NCBI GenBank assembly: GCA_018065815.1
Contig: JAGHSP010000033.1
Coordinates: 1 to 6,514 of the forward strand
Direction: 5' to 3'
From: Candidatus Sodaliphilus limicaballi
GTDB lineage: Bacteria > Bacteroidota > Bacteroidia > Bacteroidales > Muribaculaceae
DNA length: 6,514 nt
The position numbers were made by a program, and so were the translations under genes. Below, piece by piece: positions 5,667-6,514 of this stretch. The stretch's first letter is position 1. Every line of letters starts with the position of its first letter. The notes beneath the pieces are model-generated. The model was not told the DNA's origin and did not search any database. It was given only the letters and a program-made list of their open reading frames with translations.

Positions 5667-6514
5667 TTAGTTGCCCAGTTGCATCTTGACCAGCGTGTTG
5701 ACGTCGGTGATGTCAACATCGCCATCGCTGTTGACGTCGGCACGGGCTTTGTGCTCTTCGTTTCCTTGGCCCAAGAGCAATGCTACAATGGCATTGATGT
5801 CGGTGATGTCAACTTCTCCGTCGCCATTGACGTCACCCACCTCATATTCGGGATCCACCTTGGGTTCACACACTCTGAATTCAATCCAGCTGCCCCACGG
5901 GCTTGTGCTGGTGGTGTGGGGATTCTGAATGGCAAGATAATAACTTTTGCCTACTGCCCCGGCAAACTCGCCATGGAAGTTAACAACGCTGCTGCCGTTA
6001 GTGGGAATCACTACGTTGTTAGATTTTACGGTTTGCCCTATATAGTAAGAACCATTGCTTTCATAGATGATATACATCTCGAGTTGTCCGGCAAACACAC
6101 CGCCGGTGTTGCGTATGGTGACGCTAGCGTTAACATCGTTGGCAGGCATTTCGCTCGCTTGCGGAGTGAGGTCGGTCATCATCTGCAAGTTGAACTGGCC
6201 TCCGCCATCTGCAACCTTGACGGGAGTGGAACCTAATATGTTGTTATCAGCGTCGCGCACCACAAGGTCATAATCGCCCGCAGGCACATCGGCAGTGAGA
6301 TTGGTCTCGAATGAGAACGATTTGCCTTGTGCTACTGCAATCTTGAATACACTTGACTGCAACTTGACCACATTGTTCTGTTCCAGAGAAAGAGTGACGT
6401 CGCCATAGAATTCACTACCCGAGTTTGTGACAGTGGTTTTTACGCAGAATTGCAAACCGCTATAAATAGTATTGCCATTTATCTCGGTGGTTGCCGACAG
6501 AGCGCCAAGGTCGC
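5667..6514 (-). CDS. Secreted multidomain protein with CARDB-like Ig domains and C-terminal type I dockerin (5' end outside window)
   Basis: The reading frame stays open to the right edge, so the true start and any signal peptide lie outside; 281 C-terminal residues are visible. A TTG at 6453-6455 is an internal leucine, since the preceding codons read on as EINGNTIYSG. Two Ig-like repeats appear: visible residues about 1-101 (VTNSGSEFYGDVTLSL ... GDYDLVVRD) and about 105-217 (VTIRNTGGVFAGQLEMYII ... YYLAIQNP), of the CARDB or adhesion-module kind. The tail is a dockerin of two calcium-binding segments, VGDVNGDGEVDITDINAIVALLLGQ and RADVNSDGDVDITDVNTLVKMQLGN, each with D/N/D ligands and a DITD(I/V)N helix start, ending right at the stop. 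Dockerins bind cohesin modules in classical cellulosomes; in Bacteroidales they sit at the end of many secreted hydrolases and peptidases. The catalytic part, if any, is upstream, so the protein's activity cannot be named. Confidence 0.88.
   Translation of the reverse strand, partial: DLGALSATTEINGNTIYSGLQFCVKTTVTNSGSEFYGDVTLSLEQNNVVKLQSSVFKIAVAQGKSFSFETNLTADVPAGDYDLVVRDADNNILGSTPVKVADGGGQFNLQMMTDLTPQASEMPANDVNASVTIRNTGGVFAGQLEMYIIYESNGSYYIGQTVKSNNVVIPTNGSSVVNFHGEFAGAVGKSYYLAIQNPHTTSTSPWGSWIEFRVCEPKVDPEYEVGDVNGDGEVDITDINAIVALLLGQGNEEHKARADVNSDGDVDITDVNTLVKMQLGN
5701..5834 (-). repeat. Two 38-base direct repeats encoding the paired dockerin segments
   Basis: The segments 5701-5738 and 5797-5834 match at 32 of 38 positions and are offset by 96 bases, exactly 32 codons. 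A 15-base identical core, GTCGGTGATGTCAAC, lies in both. They encode the two D-(V)-N-x-D-G-x-V-D-I-T-D calcium loops. This is an ancient intragenic duplication typical of dockerins, kept unusually similar in DNA, not a mobile repeat. Confidence 0.75.

Noticed and set aside
5616..6236. Plus-strand open frame over the dockerin gene
   Set aside because: It starts inside the terminator hairpin and is antisense to recognisable dockerin and Ig-like coding sequence.

Overview
The window looks like a chromosomal fragment from a gut-type Bacteroidales bacterium, probably near Muribaculaceae or Prevotella. This is inferred, not proven. The evidence is: two Bacteroidetes-style lipoproteins with short leaders ending in a (L/A)TSC lipobox; a TAnnTTTG-type -7 promoter box ahead of the first gene; a lack of good Shine-Dalgarno sequences; a dockerin-tailed secreted protein of the kind common in Bacteroidales; and moderately GC-rich genes with AT-rich gaps.

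Layout. Positions 1-227 are non-coding and carry a likely promoter. Three plus-strand genes follow with gaps of only 14 and 10 bases, so they are probably one operon: a dGTPase-type HD-domain triphosphohydrolase (dgt), a lipoprotein with a complete PI-PLC-like catalytic domain, and a small exported protein that looks like an outer-membrane beta-barrel. A 283-base gap (3591-3873) contains a compact 235-base segment bounded by inverted repeats and rich in hairpins. It is best read as a small non-autonomous transposable element (MITE-like) or the remnant of an insertion sequence. A second plus-strand pair follows: an uncharacterised small lipoprotein and nicotinate phosphoribosyltransferase (pncB), almost abutting. 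A strong 20-bp hairpin with A and T tracts on its two sides then separates pncB from a convergent minus-strand gene. That gene enters from the right edge, so its N-terminus is missing; it encodes tandem Ig-like (CARDB-like) domains and a C-terminal type I dockerin.

How the genes work together. Two are nucleotide or cofactor housekeeping enzymes: dgt controls dGTP and pncB salvages nicotinate for NAD. The other four are envelope or exported proteins. The PI-PLC lipoprotein and the barrel-like protein may act together at the cell surface, since they are adjacent and probably co-transcribed. No functional link between the small lipoprotein and pncB is visible. I see no CRISPR array, tRNA, rRNA or prophage genes. 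The points most worth a second look are the MITE-like element, the surface PI-PLC in an operon with dgt, and the dockerin protein.
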